64,000 bases of DNA from Artemia franciscana. Its lineage: Eukaryota > Arthropoda > Branchiopoda > Anostraca > Artemiidae. Under the pieces are notes generated by a model that was not told the DNA's origin, did no database searches, and saw nothing but the letters and a program-made list of their open reading frames with translations. Positions 38,750-53,452 of this stretch are shown one piece after another (positions within the stretch are counted from its first letter, which is position 1; every line of letters starts with the position of its first letter). The DNA lies in the NCBI RefSeq assembly GCF_032884065.1, contig NC_088883.1, forward strand, positions 24,485,637-24,549,636, given 5' to 3'. The translations under genes were made by a program, and so were the position numbers.

Positions 38750-39210
38750 AGTTAAGGTGGGAGGTGTTAAAAGAATTTTCCAGAGGCGGGGGGAACTAAA
38801 ATCTAACATTTAGTCAAAAAATGAGGCATTTTCATTAAGACGTCTCAGAAATAACTCTTAGTATGGTTTAAATTCATCTCTAATAACAATCCTCCCCCTC
38901 TGGAATTGCTTGCTATGGTTAGCCACGTATTGTCACGGTGGCGTGAATATGCATAGCATTGGCTCAAAGAAACGTTGCATTTCTAATAAAACTTCTCACA
39001 AATATCTTTTAATTTGGTTTAAATTTGTCTCTGATGACAAACCCTCTCTCTAGAATTGGTTGCTAGGGGGCCTCTGTTGCAATTGGATGTTAGGTGGTCC
39101 CCGCTCGAATTGCTCGCTAAGGTCCCATTGAAATTGGTTTCTAGGCTCTCAGTGGAATTGGATGTTCGGGGGACCCCCTGAAATTGCTTGTTAGGTGGTG
39201 GATTAGTCAT
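38750..39210 (+). repeat. Minisatellite, about 26-base units
   Basis: At 39040-39200 six imperfect units follow the pattern GAATTGGTTGCTAGGGGGCC / GAATTGCTCGCTAAGG / GAAATTGCTTGTTAGG. A related pair of short units lies near 38895-38925. Units are 24-27 bases, so an antisense 63-codon ORF over it is only a repeat translation. Confidence 0.65.
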
Positions 39211-39218
39211 TTAGTATA

Positions 39219-39905
39219 ACGGGCTGGGATTTGACATGGAGCATCACACTCTAACAATAAAATTGGAGCTCTCCGCTGTTCAAATAAAATCAATGGTCAT
39301 TTTTAGTTTAGAATTTTTTTTTAGAGAGAAAGGTTGAAAAACCCCTTAGGTGTGATAATAAGCTCCCTGATGTTGTCATCGAGGTTGTAAGTTGTGCGAG
39401 GATGTCCTCAATTGCTAGGAGTCATCAGAAGATAAGCTTCATTAAGTTTGAACGATCAATTCTAGTGTAAACGAATATTCTTGTATGAAAATGCTTGGAA
39501 AATGCCATATGTGTCATGCTAGAGGATGACGTGTGCCAGCCATTCAGTGTCACCGGCTGGAGTTACCATGGAACATCGCAATCTAGGAATCTAATGGCAA
39601 GATTCCACTGTTCATATAAAAACAATAGTCATTTTTGTTTATAAATTTATTTGTAAGAGAAAAAGAATGAAAAACCCATACAATCCTTGAAGGGGTGTCA
39701 TTGTAGGGTGGTACATTGTGTCACGCTTGCATCAATTGCTAGGAGTCATCAGAAGAAACGCTAATGAAAGTTTTTCATGAAGTTTAAATGATCATTTCTA
39801 GCGTAAACGAATATTTTTGTAGAAAATGCCCGAAAAATGCTATCAGTGCCATAATGTCTGCTACAGGGTACCACACGCTAATCATTGAGTGTCACTGGCT
39901 GGGAA
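39219..39905 (+). repeat. Tandem pair, period about 335 bp
   Basis: GGCTGGGATTTGACATGGA (39221) recurs as GGCTGGAGTTACCATGGA (about 39556), and a third start, GGCTGGGAATTCAG, at about 39896. Shared markers in each unit are GCTAGGAGTCATCAGAAGA and TAAACGAATATT. The units are diverged and non-coding. Confidence 0.75.
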
Positions 39906-40490
39906 TTCAGAAAAATAATACCAAGAAAAAATGAACAAAAAATTAAATGAAGTCACATCTCTTGTGCCACTATTTTCCTCTGTTTTGAGCAAATCTAGAT
40001 CAATCTCTAAGAAAACATTTCTAAATATTTTAAGAAGTAATATTTTCCAATGTTTTGAACAAGTTTATATCATTCTCTAAGAAAATAATTCTGTAAATCT
40101 CTAAGAAGGACCCCCCCAAAAAAATAATAGGATAATATCGCTAAAAAGTGAAGAATCGCTTTGCCTGGGCTTACAATACCCTTCTAAAGAATTACTTAGC
40201 AAGCTAGCGTGCTTCAAATATAACCAAACTCTAGTAATCGATGTTCCCCTCTACGTGTCAATTATTGCAGTCATAGGAAACAGGCAATTCATTTAATTAT
40301 TCTAGTATGCGCGAACAGGTATTTCTCCTTGAGTGCAATAGGTTATTTCGTATGCTAATAAAAAAAGATTACCAGCCGAATCAAAATATTAGAAAGGATT
40401 TCATAGTCCATCTGGTTAACACTCTATTCCATTGGATGGAAATGTCCTTTTGAATCCTAATGGGGACTGAAATCAGTAGAATTTCGAGGT
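39906..40490. other. No gene recognised
   Basis: AT-rich with short direct repeats (CTCTAAGAAAA) between 39990 and 40110. Nothing coding is seen. Confidence 0.45.
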
Positions 40491-40494
40491 TCCC

Positions 40495-40605
40495 CGAGAA
40501 AAACGCATTGAAAGAAAAATTTAATCTCAAAATGAAAATAAAACGCATTGAAAGAAAAAAAACGCATTGTAAGAAAAAATACATTGAAAGAAGAAGAAAA
40601 AGCGC
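40495..40605 (+). repeat. Short tandem, AAACGCATTGAAAGAAAAA-type
   Basis: AACGCATTGAAAGAAAAA or close variants occur four times between 40500 and 40590, at uneven spacing of 20-43 bases. Confidence 0.7.
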
Positions 40606-40609
40606 TTTG

Positions 40610-40810
40610 ACCATTGCGCAGCACCCAAGTTTGCACCATCATTACATAACAACCCACGTGTGCGCTGCCATTACTTAATATCTCATGTATGCGCCATCAT
40701 TACGTAGTAACCCCATGTGCACCGCCATTACGTGACACCCAAGCGTAAGATTTCGTCATCTCCCACGGGTGCCCCCATCTTTACGTAACACTCACGTGTT
40801 TGCCGTGCTC
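40610..40810 (+). repeat. Minisatellite with TTACGTAA and CACGTG palindromes
   Basis: Five to six units of about 34-37 bases follow the pattern GCCATCATTACGTAACAACC then CACGTGTGC. Units carry near-palindromes TTACGTAA and CACGTG. CACGTG is a bHLH E-box, but binding here is only a possibility. No gene. Confidence 0.75.
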
Positions 40811-41810
40811 AGTTAAAAGCGGGGGTTTTCACAGGCCTCTGAAGTCTAGCTTGTCACGCGGGATTGCGTCACCCTCAAGAAATCCATCAAGTAATTAAAG
40901 ATTGCATGACTGTCAACTCCAATTACGTAATTACCACCTGCGTCTCTTAGAAAAATCACTATGACGTAACAAACACCTGCTGGCTGTCCTGGAATGATAG
41001 AATAGGGCTCTCATGGAATCCAGGAATAGGGATCTCATAAGAGTAATTATGCTCTCACTACTTTCATTTCCTTAGTGTTGCCGTGTCAAATCCAGGAAAT
41101 AAATTAGCATAAGTGATTAATGAATTTTGAATACTCCTTTCGACCGTAAATATTTGAATATTACCGATCTACTGACTACCAAAGAAAACTACACTTTCGA
41201 AGAAAAGCTATTTTTTCTTGAAGTTTCTGATGCCGTATGTTCTTAACTTTTTTTTGGCTCGTTTTTACCTATTTTTCCAATTCTCAAATTTTATTCTCAC
41301 TACTGCCCAAGACTACATGCTTCATACAACAGAAGCTTGCAACCGTGGAGCATTGTTTTCTATGCATAACTATATATATTTGTTTTAACTATATATATTT
41401 GGCAATGGAAGGCCTCGCCTAGTGTGTATCATATTACCCCTTGTGCTTGCCACCCAACGGTTCTATTTGCATTAGCCAAAAGGGTTAGTTTTTGGTCAGC
41501 AAAAGGCTAGCTTTTGGGCCTATGTTATTTGAGGTGAAGTTTCAAATATTGGTCATGCCAATCCTTTGATGTGGGGTGGGGTTTTACACTTTGACTGTGC
41601 AAGCTTAGCCACCGTGAGTCTGGGGAGCTTATTGTTAAGCAGTCGTCTACATAGTAACTGCACTTTTCCGAGCTTTTTTTTCCGATTCTGTGTCTTTTTT
41701 AAATTCTTTGTCCATTACTACGCACATTTATGTCTAGTTTATTGTGCTTTGGTCTATTAATGCATCTTTAATCCAAAGGAAATATATACTTCACATCTCT
41801 ACTTTTTTGC
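40811..41810. other. No gene recognised
   Basis: Mixed-composition flank upstream of the receptor exon. Earlier exons of that gene could lie here, but I found none with a recognisable domain plus splice sites. Confidence 0.4.
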
Positions 41811-41813
41811 AGT

Positions 41814-41918
41814 AAAAAAAAAAAAAAAAAAAAACCTGACAAGGTTGGATCCATAACCTTGACCTTGAGATTAAGAGTCTGGTGATACACTGACTCAGCT
41901 AGCCATTTTGTCGGCTTT
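41814..41918 (-). tRNA. tRNA-Lys(CTT)-derived relic with T tail (pseudogene or SINE head)
   Basis: The minus strand reads GGCTAGCTGAGTCAGTGTAT, then GACTCTTAATCTCA, the same core as tRNA-Lys (GCTAGCTCAGT; anticodon loop CTCTTAA). A T-arm stem AAGGTT/AACCTT and an acceptor-like GACAA/TTGTC pairing remain. The anticodon stem has two mismatches and box B is altered (GGTTATGGATCC for GGTTCGAATCC), so it is not a working tRNA. A run of 21 T follows on this strand. Confidence 0.6.
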
Positions 41919-42358
41919 ACGCCTTTATTATATTTATGTGGTAAAATAAAACTGTTTCCAATAGAAATGTTTTCTTTGAAATATGTATAGACACAGTAAA
42001 AAATAATATGAGAGGTATAGGAAAAAGAAACAGGGACTGTTCCTGAAAAATAAGACAAGGATTTTGTGTTTTATCTCCCCTCCCCCTTTAAAAAGATCTT
42101 GGCCCAAAGTCCCTCTTACAGTAAAATCATTCTTTTTCTCTCTCACTTCCCATTTCCTCTCTTTTTCCCTTTCTTCCTCACTCTTTCTATAACTATTCAT
42201 ATCTCTCTCGCTTGCTCTGAAATTTATCAGGCTAGTAAGGGGAAGGGGGCAGGGGATAGTTATCCAGTCTCTGCAACCTCTGATTAAAGCTATACAAGAG
42301 AAATAGAGATATTCATGAAGTTAAGACGCTAAAATTAATTTTCTGCTTTTCTCACAAG

Positions 42359-42602
42359 GTTGGCTTTATGTGTGGATCTGATGTCCTCGATGAAATAGAA
42401 GTAACAATTTTCCCCTGGTTTTACATGATAGCTCTTCCTTTCGTATTAACAACTCTTGGTGTTCATCTTCTTTTGCCTGAACTACAAAATCTACAAGGAC
42501 AGATTGTTATGAGTCACGTAACTTCACTCTTCTTACTGTTCCTTTTGTTGACGTTAAATAGATTTTTCAGTCCATGGACTCCAGACCTTTGTGTGACTAT
42601 AG
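42359..42602 (+). CDS. Methuselah-like GPCR exon (TM1-TM2 and start of TM3)
   Basis: The acceptor TTTTCTCACAAG precedes GTTGGC; the donor is ATAG/GTATAT. The 81 codons read WFYMIALPFVLTTLGVHLLL, PELQNLQGQIVMSHVTSLFL, LFLLLTLNRF and WTPDLCVTIG. Methuselah-family (class B-like, arthropod) receptors have the same pattern: a first helix, then LPELRNLHGK-x-x-M-C-x-V-x-S-L-F, a second helix, then a Cys at the start of TM3. The exon is therefore part of the 7TM domain of a plasma membrane receptor. The ectodomain and later helices are not visible in the window, so gene extent is unknown. The next intron is filled with repeats. Confidence 0.72.
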
Positions 42603-42929
42603 GTATATATTTGTTGCTTCTATTTTTCCTCTTATTTGAACCCCCCGCCCTCCAAAAATATTACCTTATGCATTATTAAATCCTCATTAAATAAATACTC
42701 AATCCAGTTTTACATAACTCAACTAAGCAGTGAAATCTATTTCATCCAGGATCTTGTTTATGCCTTTTTATTAAAGATATGCTCACCAATATTATAAAAC
42801 TTACAATATTTAACCTTAAAATTGTTAGTTACATTTAATAACTAGAAACTCCCTCCCCTCTCGATGACTATTGATTTTCTTATATGCAACACTGGTAGTT
42901 CATCTCCTTCTACCTAATTAAACAAAAAA

Positions 42930-43359
42930 ACAAGTTTTTGAACTGAAAAGAAGGAGCAATATTAAAACTTGAAAACGAATAGAAATTATTATGCAAGTGA
43001 GGGGGTTTTTCTCCATCGTCAATACCTTGCTCTTTATTCTAAAGTTTGAATTTTGCTTAATTCTTAACAATGACCCCTGAATCAAAAAGGCGGTTTAATT
43101 AGAATTAATTAAAAATAAAACTATCCAAAAGAGAAGTTTCCTTAAGAAAATCAGACCATATGAACTTAAGATCAGAAGAAATACAAACATACAAAAAGTC
43201 AAACTCAAAAGAACCAGAAATTACTATTAAACAATAAATGAAACCAAAAACGAACAGAAATAATATAAACAATCACAGAAAATTAAATATACAACATGTA
43301 CTAATATAAATGAATAAATATATTTTTAAACGAGTAAAGCTTAAGTTGAATATGCAAAT
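42930..43359 (+). repeat. Dominant-family fragment
   Basis: AAACAAGTTTTTGAACTGAAA, GGAGCAATATTAAAACTTG and ACCTTGCTCTTTATTCTAAA are diverged versions of the family body, followed by AT-rich filler up to the next element. Confidence 0.65.
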
Positions 43360-45898
43360 CAAACAGTTCGTGGTAACGAACTGTAGTAAGGAGCGACCCA
43401 GCTCAAAAGTAACCAAAACTCTAAAAAATGGAATTTTTATAACAATAGTTACATCAAAAGAATTGCATTTCAATGATAATTTTAAATATATAAGTTTATT
43501 TTTACCCATCAAAAGTTACGAGACTGAGAAAATTTGCCTTGTTTTGGAAAATAGGGGAAAACACCCCTTAAAAGTCGAAAATCACACCATCAGATTCAGC
43601 GTATCAGAGTATCCTACAGTAGAAGTTTCAAGCTCTTATCTACAAAAATGTGGAATTTTGTATTTTTTGCCACAAGACAGATCACGGATGCGTGTTTATT
43701 TGTTTTTTGTTTTTTTGTTTCTTTGTTTTTTTTTTCCCCAAGGATGATCGTATCGACCCAGTGAGCCTAGAATTTTGTGAGAGGGTTCTTTCTACCGGAA
43801 ATTAAAAGTTCTAGTGCCCTTTTTGAGTGACCAAAAAATTGGAGGGCATCTAGGCCCCTCCCACGCTAATTTTTTCCCAAAGTCACTGGATCAAAATTCT
43901 GAGATAGCCATTTTATTCAGCATAGTCGAAAAATGTAATAACTATGTCTTTGGGAACGACTTACTACCCCACAGTTCCTGTGGGAGGGATTGTAAATTAC
44001 AAACTTTGACAAGTGTTTACATATAGTAATGGTTATTGGGAAGTGTACAGACGCTTTCAGGGTGATTTTTTTTGGCTAGGGAAGTGGTTGAGGGGAGGGG
44101 GTTATGCGGGGGAATTTTCCATGGTGGAATTCGTCATTGGGAAAGAAAATTTCCATGAAGGGGGTGAAGGATTTTTTTAGCATTTTTTTCAAGAACAATG
44201 AAAAAATAAGTTTGGAAAAGTTTTTTTTTCAACTGAAAGTAAGGAACAGCATTAAAACTTAAAACAAACAGAAATTATTACGCATATGTGGGGTTCACGT
44301 CTTCCAAATACCTCGCTCTTTACGCTAAAGTGATTTTAGTAATGACAACTATTTATTCTACGGCCTTTGTGATTCATGGGCCATTCTTAAAGAATTGGGA
44401 CAAAATTTAAGCTTTGCTGTAAAGAGCTAGGTATTGACGAGGGGGAACCTCCTTATATACGTGATAAAAACATACGAATATAAAAGTTCGTTACGTAAGT
44501 TATTTCGTAAGTTACGTATATTTTTACTAATAAAAATGTTTAAAAAATTAAAAGTTGTAGTTGCCTTTTAAATAACCAAGAAATTGGAGAGTAGCGAGAC
44601 CTACTCCCTCGCTCCTTTTTTCTCAAATCGTCCGATCAAAACTATGAAAAAATATTTAGCCATAAAAAAGAATTAATACGCAAATTTCGTTTTAATTATT
44701 CATATGCGGAGAACCAAAATCAAAATATGCATTAATTCAAAAACGTTCAGAAATTAAATAAAAAAAAGAAGTTTTTTTAATTGAAAGTAAGGAGCGACAT
44801 TAAAACTTAAAACGAACAAAAATTACTCCTTATGTGAAAGAGGCAATTCCCTCCTTAAATGCCTCGCTCTTTACGCTAAAGTTTTTGCTGTTTTAAACAG
44901 TAGACTTGAGAGGAAGAGTCAAACTTAAGCGTCAAGAGCGGGGCGGACTAGTTACTCTCTGATCACTTTTTATCATTAAGAACTGACAAATTACATAATT
45001 TACAATCTATATCCCGGGTGCTATGGAGAATATCTCAACCCCTAATTTATAGCAGTTTGAACTTTGGACTGTTTTGAGCAAAATTGCTATCTCAAAATTT
45101 TATCGGATGTATTTGGGGAAAAAGTCATGGGGGAGGGAGATACGCCCCGATCGCTTTTGATGACTCTTAAAAAGGTTACTAGAACCTTCAATTTCCAATC
45201 AAACCAACCATCTATGAAGTTTATACGACAACCCCTTTACATTTAACCTTATATGCTCACGGGGAACAGCTTACAACACTTGTCCCCGGGCTATGGGGGG
45301 ATGTGTCGACCCCGGAGTTTCTGTTATTGGATTTTTGAACTATTTTGAACAAAATGGCTATCTCCAAATTTGTTTCGAACGGATTTGGGGAGAAAGAGGC
45401 TAAGGGGAGGGGAAGTTACGCTCGGATATATTTCGACTCTTAAAAAAGGAAACTAGAACTTTCAATTTGTAATCAAATGAGCTACCTTTGAAGTTTATAC
45501 CACCACCCATTATATAAAAACCTTATATGCTTCTGGGGCATAACTTAAAACACATGCCCCGGGCTCTGGGGGGTTGTGTCAACTCCGGGGTTTCTGTTAT
45601 CTGATGTTTCAACTATTTTGAAAAGTAGGTACCTCAAAATTTGTATCGGATTGGTTTAAGGAAAAAAGAGATAGTGGGGGGGGGGGCTAGTTGGCCTCTG
45701 ATCTCTTTTGAATCTTAAAAAGTGAACTAGAACTTTCAATTTCCAATCAAATTAGGCCTTTTAAAGTTTATGCAAGTATCCCTTCCTTAAGACCCTTGCC
45801 TCAATGTCCTTGGGGCTTTTGTAGAAACCTTCTTAGATTTTCGGCTACTATTGAGCCACGTCGCTCCTTACTTACAGTTCGTTACCACGAACTGTTTG
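43360..45898. mobile_element. Hairpin-ended non-autonomous element, about 2.5 kb
   Basis: It begins CAAACAGTTCGTGGTAACGA with a palindrome at 43364-43383. It ends with the same palindrome in reverse (45875-45894) plus TTTG. The next 30-odd bases inside both ends are also inverted copies (GTAGTAAGGAGCGACCCAGC; GAGCCACGTCGCTCCTTACT). Terminal inverted repeats about 60 bases long with no ORF suggest a non-autonomous DNA transposon or a composite of foldback units. Internal hairpins around TTTACGCTAAAG lie at about 44310-44440 and 44870-44950. Superfamily unassigned. Confidence 0.7.
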
Positions 45899-46399
45899 AC
45901 CTGGATACAGTATAGCATTTTCGCAAGCAGGATGCACTTGAACTATTTTAGTTTCGTTCAGTATTTTTAGTTGTGGTATTAGAAGTAGCATTAGCATTTA
46001 CAGTCGGAAGTAGTAGAAGTTGCTTATACAGGTTTTCGCATTCGCAAGGACTTGTAGTTACAGTCGCAAGTAGTTGCAGTCATAAGTAGTCACAGTTATA
46101 AGTAATCACTCCCTTGCTCTTAGCTCAGATCACTTCTTGCCCCAGGACTTTGGGGGGCTATGTCACCCCCAAACGTATTAGATACTCGACTTTTAGAAAT
46201 TTGGACAAAAGGGCTGTCTTAAAATTTTGGTCCTATTTCTTTGGTGAGGACATCTAAAAAGGATATGGGAGGGTGAAGGGGCTGGTTACACTCTGATCAG
46301 TTTTTCATCTTCAACACGGCACTTGAGTTTTAATTTTCCAATCAATTGAATATACTCCGGAGCTTCTACGACCACTCCTTCCATGAAAGTGACTGTGAA

Positions 46400-47460
46400 A
46401 AAAAAAAATTCTTGGTAACGAACTGTAAGATGAGACGCGACTCAATAGTAATCGAAACTCTAAAAAACGGAATTTTGATACCGATAGAATTATCAAAAAA
46501 ATCTGCTTATTATTCTGATTCCAAATTTATAAATAGCAAGTTTATTGTTACAAATCAAAGGCTACGAGCCGGGGAAAATTGGGTTGATTTTCCATTCAAA
46601 GAATTTCAGTGAAAATTACACCATTTTAATATCAATAAATAGATAAAAGGAATTAACTAATTATTATTCTCATTCAAAATATATAAGATTCATCAAATTT
46701 AGTGTTACCCATCAAAACCTAAGAGCCATAGAAAATTTGCCTGGTTTTCGAGAAAGGGGAGGAAACACCCTCCAAAAGTCGTGGAACCTTAATGAAAATC
46801 ACACCGTCAGATTCATCGTATTGGAGAACCGTACTGTAGATGTTTCAAGCTCCTATATACAAAAATGCGAAATTTTGTATTTTTTCTTACAGAAGAGAGA
46901 TCACGGATTGGTGTTTGTTATTATTTTTTATTTATTTTTCCCAAGGGGTGATCGTATCGAACCAATGGTCTTAGAAATTTGGGAGAGGACTCATTTACTG
47001 CGACATAAAGCATTCTAGTGCCTTTTTTAAGCGACCAAAAAGATTGGAGGGCAGCTAATCCCCTTCCCACGCCCCTCTTTTCTTCAAAGTCGTCCGATCA
47101 AAATTTTGATATAGCCCTTTTTTCAGTATAATTGAAAAGATCGATAATTACTTCTTTGGGAATAATATGATCCCTCAGAGCCCCTGGGGAGAGGGACATA
47201 AGTCGCAAAATCTACCCATTGTTTATGCAACATTTATTTTTCAATGACAATGGACTTGTCCGAAGGGAATTTTACAGGGGAGTAATTTTTTTCATGTTGA
47301 AGAAAGTTTCCACGAAGAGGTTTCTGGACAGGAGGAAATTTTTCATGGAATTCTCCTCCTCAATACCTTTCTTTATGCTAAATTTGAATGTTTGTCCCAA
47401 TTTCTTATGTGACGACTCTAGAAACACAAGGGCCATTTAATTAGAATAAAAAGTTGAAAA
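46400..47460 (+). repeat. Partial, degraded copy of the hairpin-ended family
   Basis: It starts CTTGGTAACGAACTGTAAGA (half of the terminal palindrome), then TCAATAGTAATCGAAACTCT, CATCAAAACCTAAGAGCC, GATCACGGATTGGTG and GGGGTGATCGTATCGA, in the same order as 43360-44150. ORFs at 46346-46612 and 46737-47018 are translations of this repeat. Confidence 0.8.
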
Positions 47461-47464
47461 AAAC

Positions 47465-48924
47465 TTTAAAACTTTATTTTACTTAGTTAACATATAAAAA
47501 AGTGAATCTTTATTAACAGTGGTTCTTTGCTATGGGCAACACTAGAGCATTACATCTAAAATCCATATTCATCCTTTTTCTATATTTCTGTTTTCTTGGC
47601 CTTTTCTATGGAAAATCTGAAACTGGATAATAATGAAAGTACAATACCGAAGAATATGTTACAAAGGAGTGGTCATTTTACCCACTTTTTAAAAATATTT
47701 AACTTGTAACCGTATTTAAACCATCAATTAAAAGCAAGGCTAATTTTCAATTAATTTTTACACTATTCTTAAAGGAAACTGGATCTACGTTGCATGGGCA
47801 ACGTGAGGTGTTGCGGCAACCTTTGTTCGGATTCGCCGAGTAAAGTGTGGCGAGAGAAACACTTTCGTTTTGTTTCCTCGCTTCGATTAAACGCTGAAGT
47901 TGTTAATCTGCAAGGATCTTGAAATAAATACTAGGTACACTAACTCGCAAAAGTTGCAAAATCCTCATTGCAACTAGCAAAAGTTACAAACCCGTCATTA
48001 CTGAAAATGGTTGTAGCCTAACAGTCGGTTACTACTTACAAGTCCCCTAAATGTCTTACCACTGGAACCAAATTGGTCTTACCATCGAATACACCAGAAA
48101 CAAATGATATATACACCAACTAGCAAAAGTTGCGAACCCCTCATTGCCGAAGATGATTTTGAGCTAACAGCTAACTTTTGCTTAAGACTCTCCTACATGT
48201 CTCACAATTGGTATCGGCCTGTTTTTGTTTTCAATGTGTACCATACTACTGAAGTTGTCAACCCCTATAAACTTTCACACTGGTATATCTATGAAGGAAT
48301 TTTTCTACCAAAAAAATGGATTAAATATACTTTGATCAGCTCACCAAGAGACATCGACTGCCATCGAAAAAAAAATCCATCTGTCTTAGTTCAAAAGTTG
48401 CATTTTTGCCTTAGGCCAAGTTTCTAATGTCACCACTTAGAAAGAAGCAAAGTATAAACTCTAATTTCCTTAGCAATGAGATAGATTTTGAACTTTAAGA
48501 GGCACATGTGATACCATTTCTCTACCGCAATCCAAGTGCGAAAAACCGAATGATAAACTCAACTGAAATCACGAACAGAAATGGGTAGAAACAATAGATT
48601 TTTGGCCCCAGGCAAGAGTTCTACGAAACTTTCCAAAATGTAAAGTCATATTCATCAATCCGGCCAACGGTCCACATTTTCTGTAAAAACGGCTGAGGTT
48701 AGATCCTTACCACTTTTTAGGAATACGCTGAAGTCGTGTTGCTAGGAAAAAAAAAAACCTGACAAAACCAAAGTGTTGATCTCGCAACGCAACGATTATT
48801 CTTTAATTTTATCGATGAATTCTCTAATAAATAATTAGTTGTTTTATTTTTAATCAGTTCTGTAAAATCAAAGCATAATAGAATGAGTTTTTGATATGTT
48901 TTAATGAGAATTATTTTGTTTTAG
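47465..48924 (+). repeat. Unique-looking DNA with a two-copy repeat
   Basis: Around 47935-48100 and 48108-48215 the block ACTAGCAAAAGTTGCGAACC, CATTGC, GAAGATG, TTTTGAGCTAACAG, CTCCTACATGTC recurs in diverged form. The ORF at 48104-48427 spans the second copy and has no recognised domain. The rest shows no gene. Confidence 0.5.
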
Positions 48925-49104
48925 GTTGCACAGTTTCTATACAAGCGATATCCAAGGTTCTTTCCCTATCTCAGTGGATTTGGTGCAAGAGCGAACCAGT
49001 TGCAGTGCAACACTGACCATAGAAAACTATCAAGCCATTCGAATACAAGCAACCTTGAACGATCTTCGCCTACAAATGAAAGAAGAGATTTTGAGGATAA
49101 ATAA
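48925..49104 (+). CDS. Putative terminal exon, product unknown
   Basis: A good acceptor (ATTATTTTGTTTTAG) is followed by a frame giving VAQFLYKRYPRFFPYLSG, FGARANQLQ, then a Ser/Asn/Arg-rich tail ending RRDFEDK and TAA: 59 codons. A basic-aromatic start followed by a polar tail resembles the cytoplasmic C terminus of a membrane protein. A second frame is open for 112 codons over the same DNA, which weakens the case. It shares strand with the receptor exon 6.3 kb upstream, but nothing links the two. Confidence 0.35.
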   Translation, partial: VAQFLYKRYPRFFPYLSGFGARANQLQCNTDHRKLSSHSNTSNLERSSPTNERRDFEDK

Positions 49105-49199
49105 CTTTGCAATTAACATAGCCACAAACAATGAGGCCGTTAAGGCCCGTAACCAGGGTCTGGGCCTACTTATCTCCTTTAAATCTCGTGACGTTTGGG

Positions 49200-50100
49200 A
49201 AGTGTCCCGTGATATTTACAATATTGTACTGTATAGTATACAAAGGTACTGTATTGTACTGTAAAATACAAAGGGGAAAAGAAAAAAAATCATGGAAAAA
49301 AGTTGGAAGAATCAAGTAAACGCTTGAATAATACAATTTTAACACGAAAAAACATACAAAAATCACTTATTTAAGCATAATCTCATAGAGCACTCTTTCA
49401 GTGGGCCCTACCCATTCAAATAAAACTGTGTCAGATTGCTAATGCTAAAAAACACCCATTCCCCAACATTTCTTCAACCCGCAATTCTTTCTCCTATTCC
49501 ACTCCACAAATTGTGTTTCTCATGTCCCTTAATTTCACACTTCCCTAGAAAATGAGCCATATTTTCTTTCCACTCTCTACCTTTGGGATAATGTAAGGAT
49601 CACTTTTTGCTCTAACCCTTCCGAACTATCTTCTACCTTCTCCAAGTTCTATAAGATTACATCTACAAGAAAGTACCCATTTAATATCATTTCTAAAGAG
49701 GCCGGCTCTAAAATATACCTCCTCCTCCCATTTCTGTTTCACCCTAGAGTGACTTAAAAAGCTTTTACCCCAAGATAAGCTTTTCAAAGAAAAATGAAGA
49801 ACTAAATTATATTATAATATAACATTATAATATTATAATAAAGAATAAAAGAAGTGAGCGTAAATAAAGTCAAATAGTTTTTTAAGCGTAAGACTACCGC
49901 AATTTACCACCAATAACTAAATAAAACCCAAAAGGAATAAAAATTACAATAAATAACCAAGTGAAACTAAAAGCGGGGAGGAACTTAGATGAGTAGGGCT
50001 GTCGCCCCTCGTGTTTTCTGAACACCAGAATATAACTTTTGCTTTGTTGAAAACGATCCTTATTTTGAGCTGAATGTTTCTATTTCTCATAATATATATA
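49200..50100. other. No gene recognised
   Basis: It contains GTACTGTATTGTACTG-like short repeats (49215-49262) and ATTATAATAT inverted runs (49807-49845). No coding or RNA gene is supported. Confidence 0.45.
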
Positions 50101-50101
50101 C

Positions 50102-53452
<3,351 letters not shown>

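Noticed and set aside
43310-43747. 145-codon ORF
   Set aside because: It lies within the hairpin-ended repeat, and the equivalent parts of other copies are closed in the same frame.
43360-45898. Helitron
   Set aside because: A terminal hairpin is present but I see no 5' TC / 3' CTRR ends and no Rep/helicase sequence, and the hairpin occurs at both ends.
48926-49264. 112-codon ORF overlapping the candidate exon
   Set aside because: It runs into short GTACTGTA repeats, has no domain, and does not use the acceptor; the 59-codon frame looks more natural.
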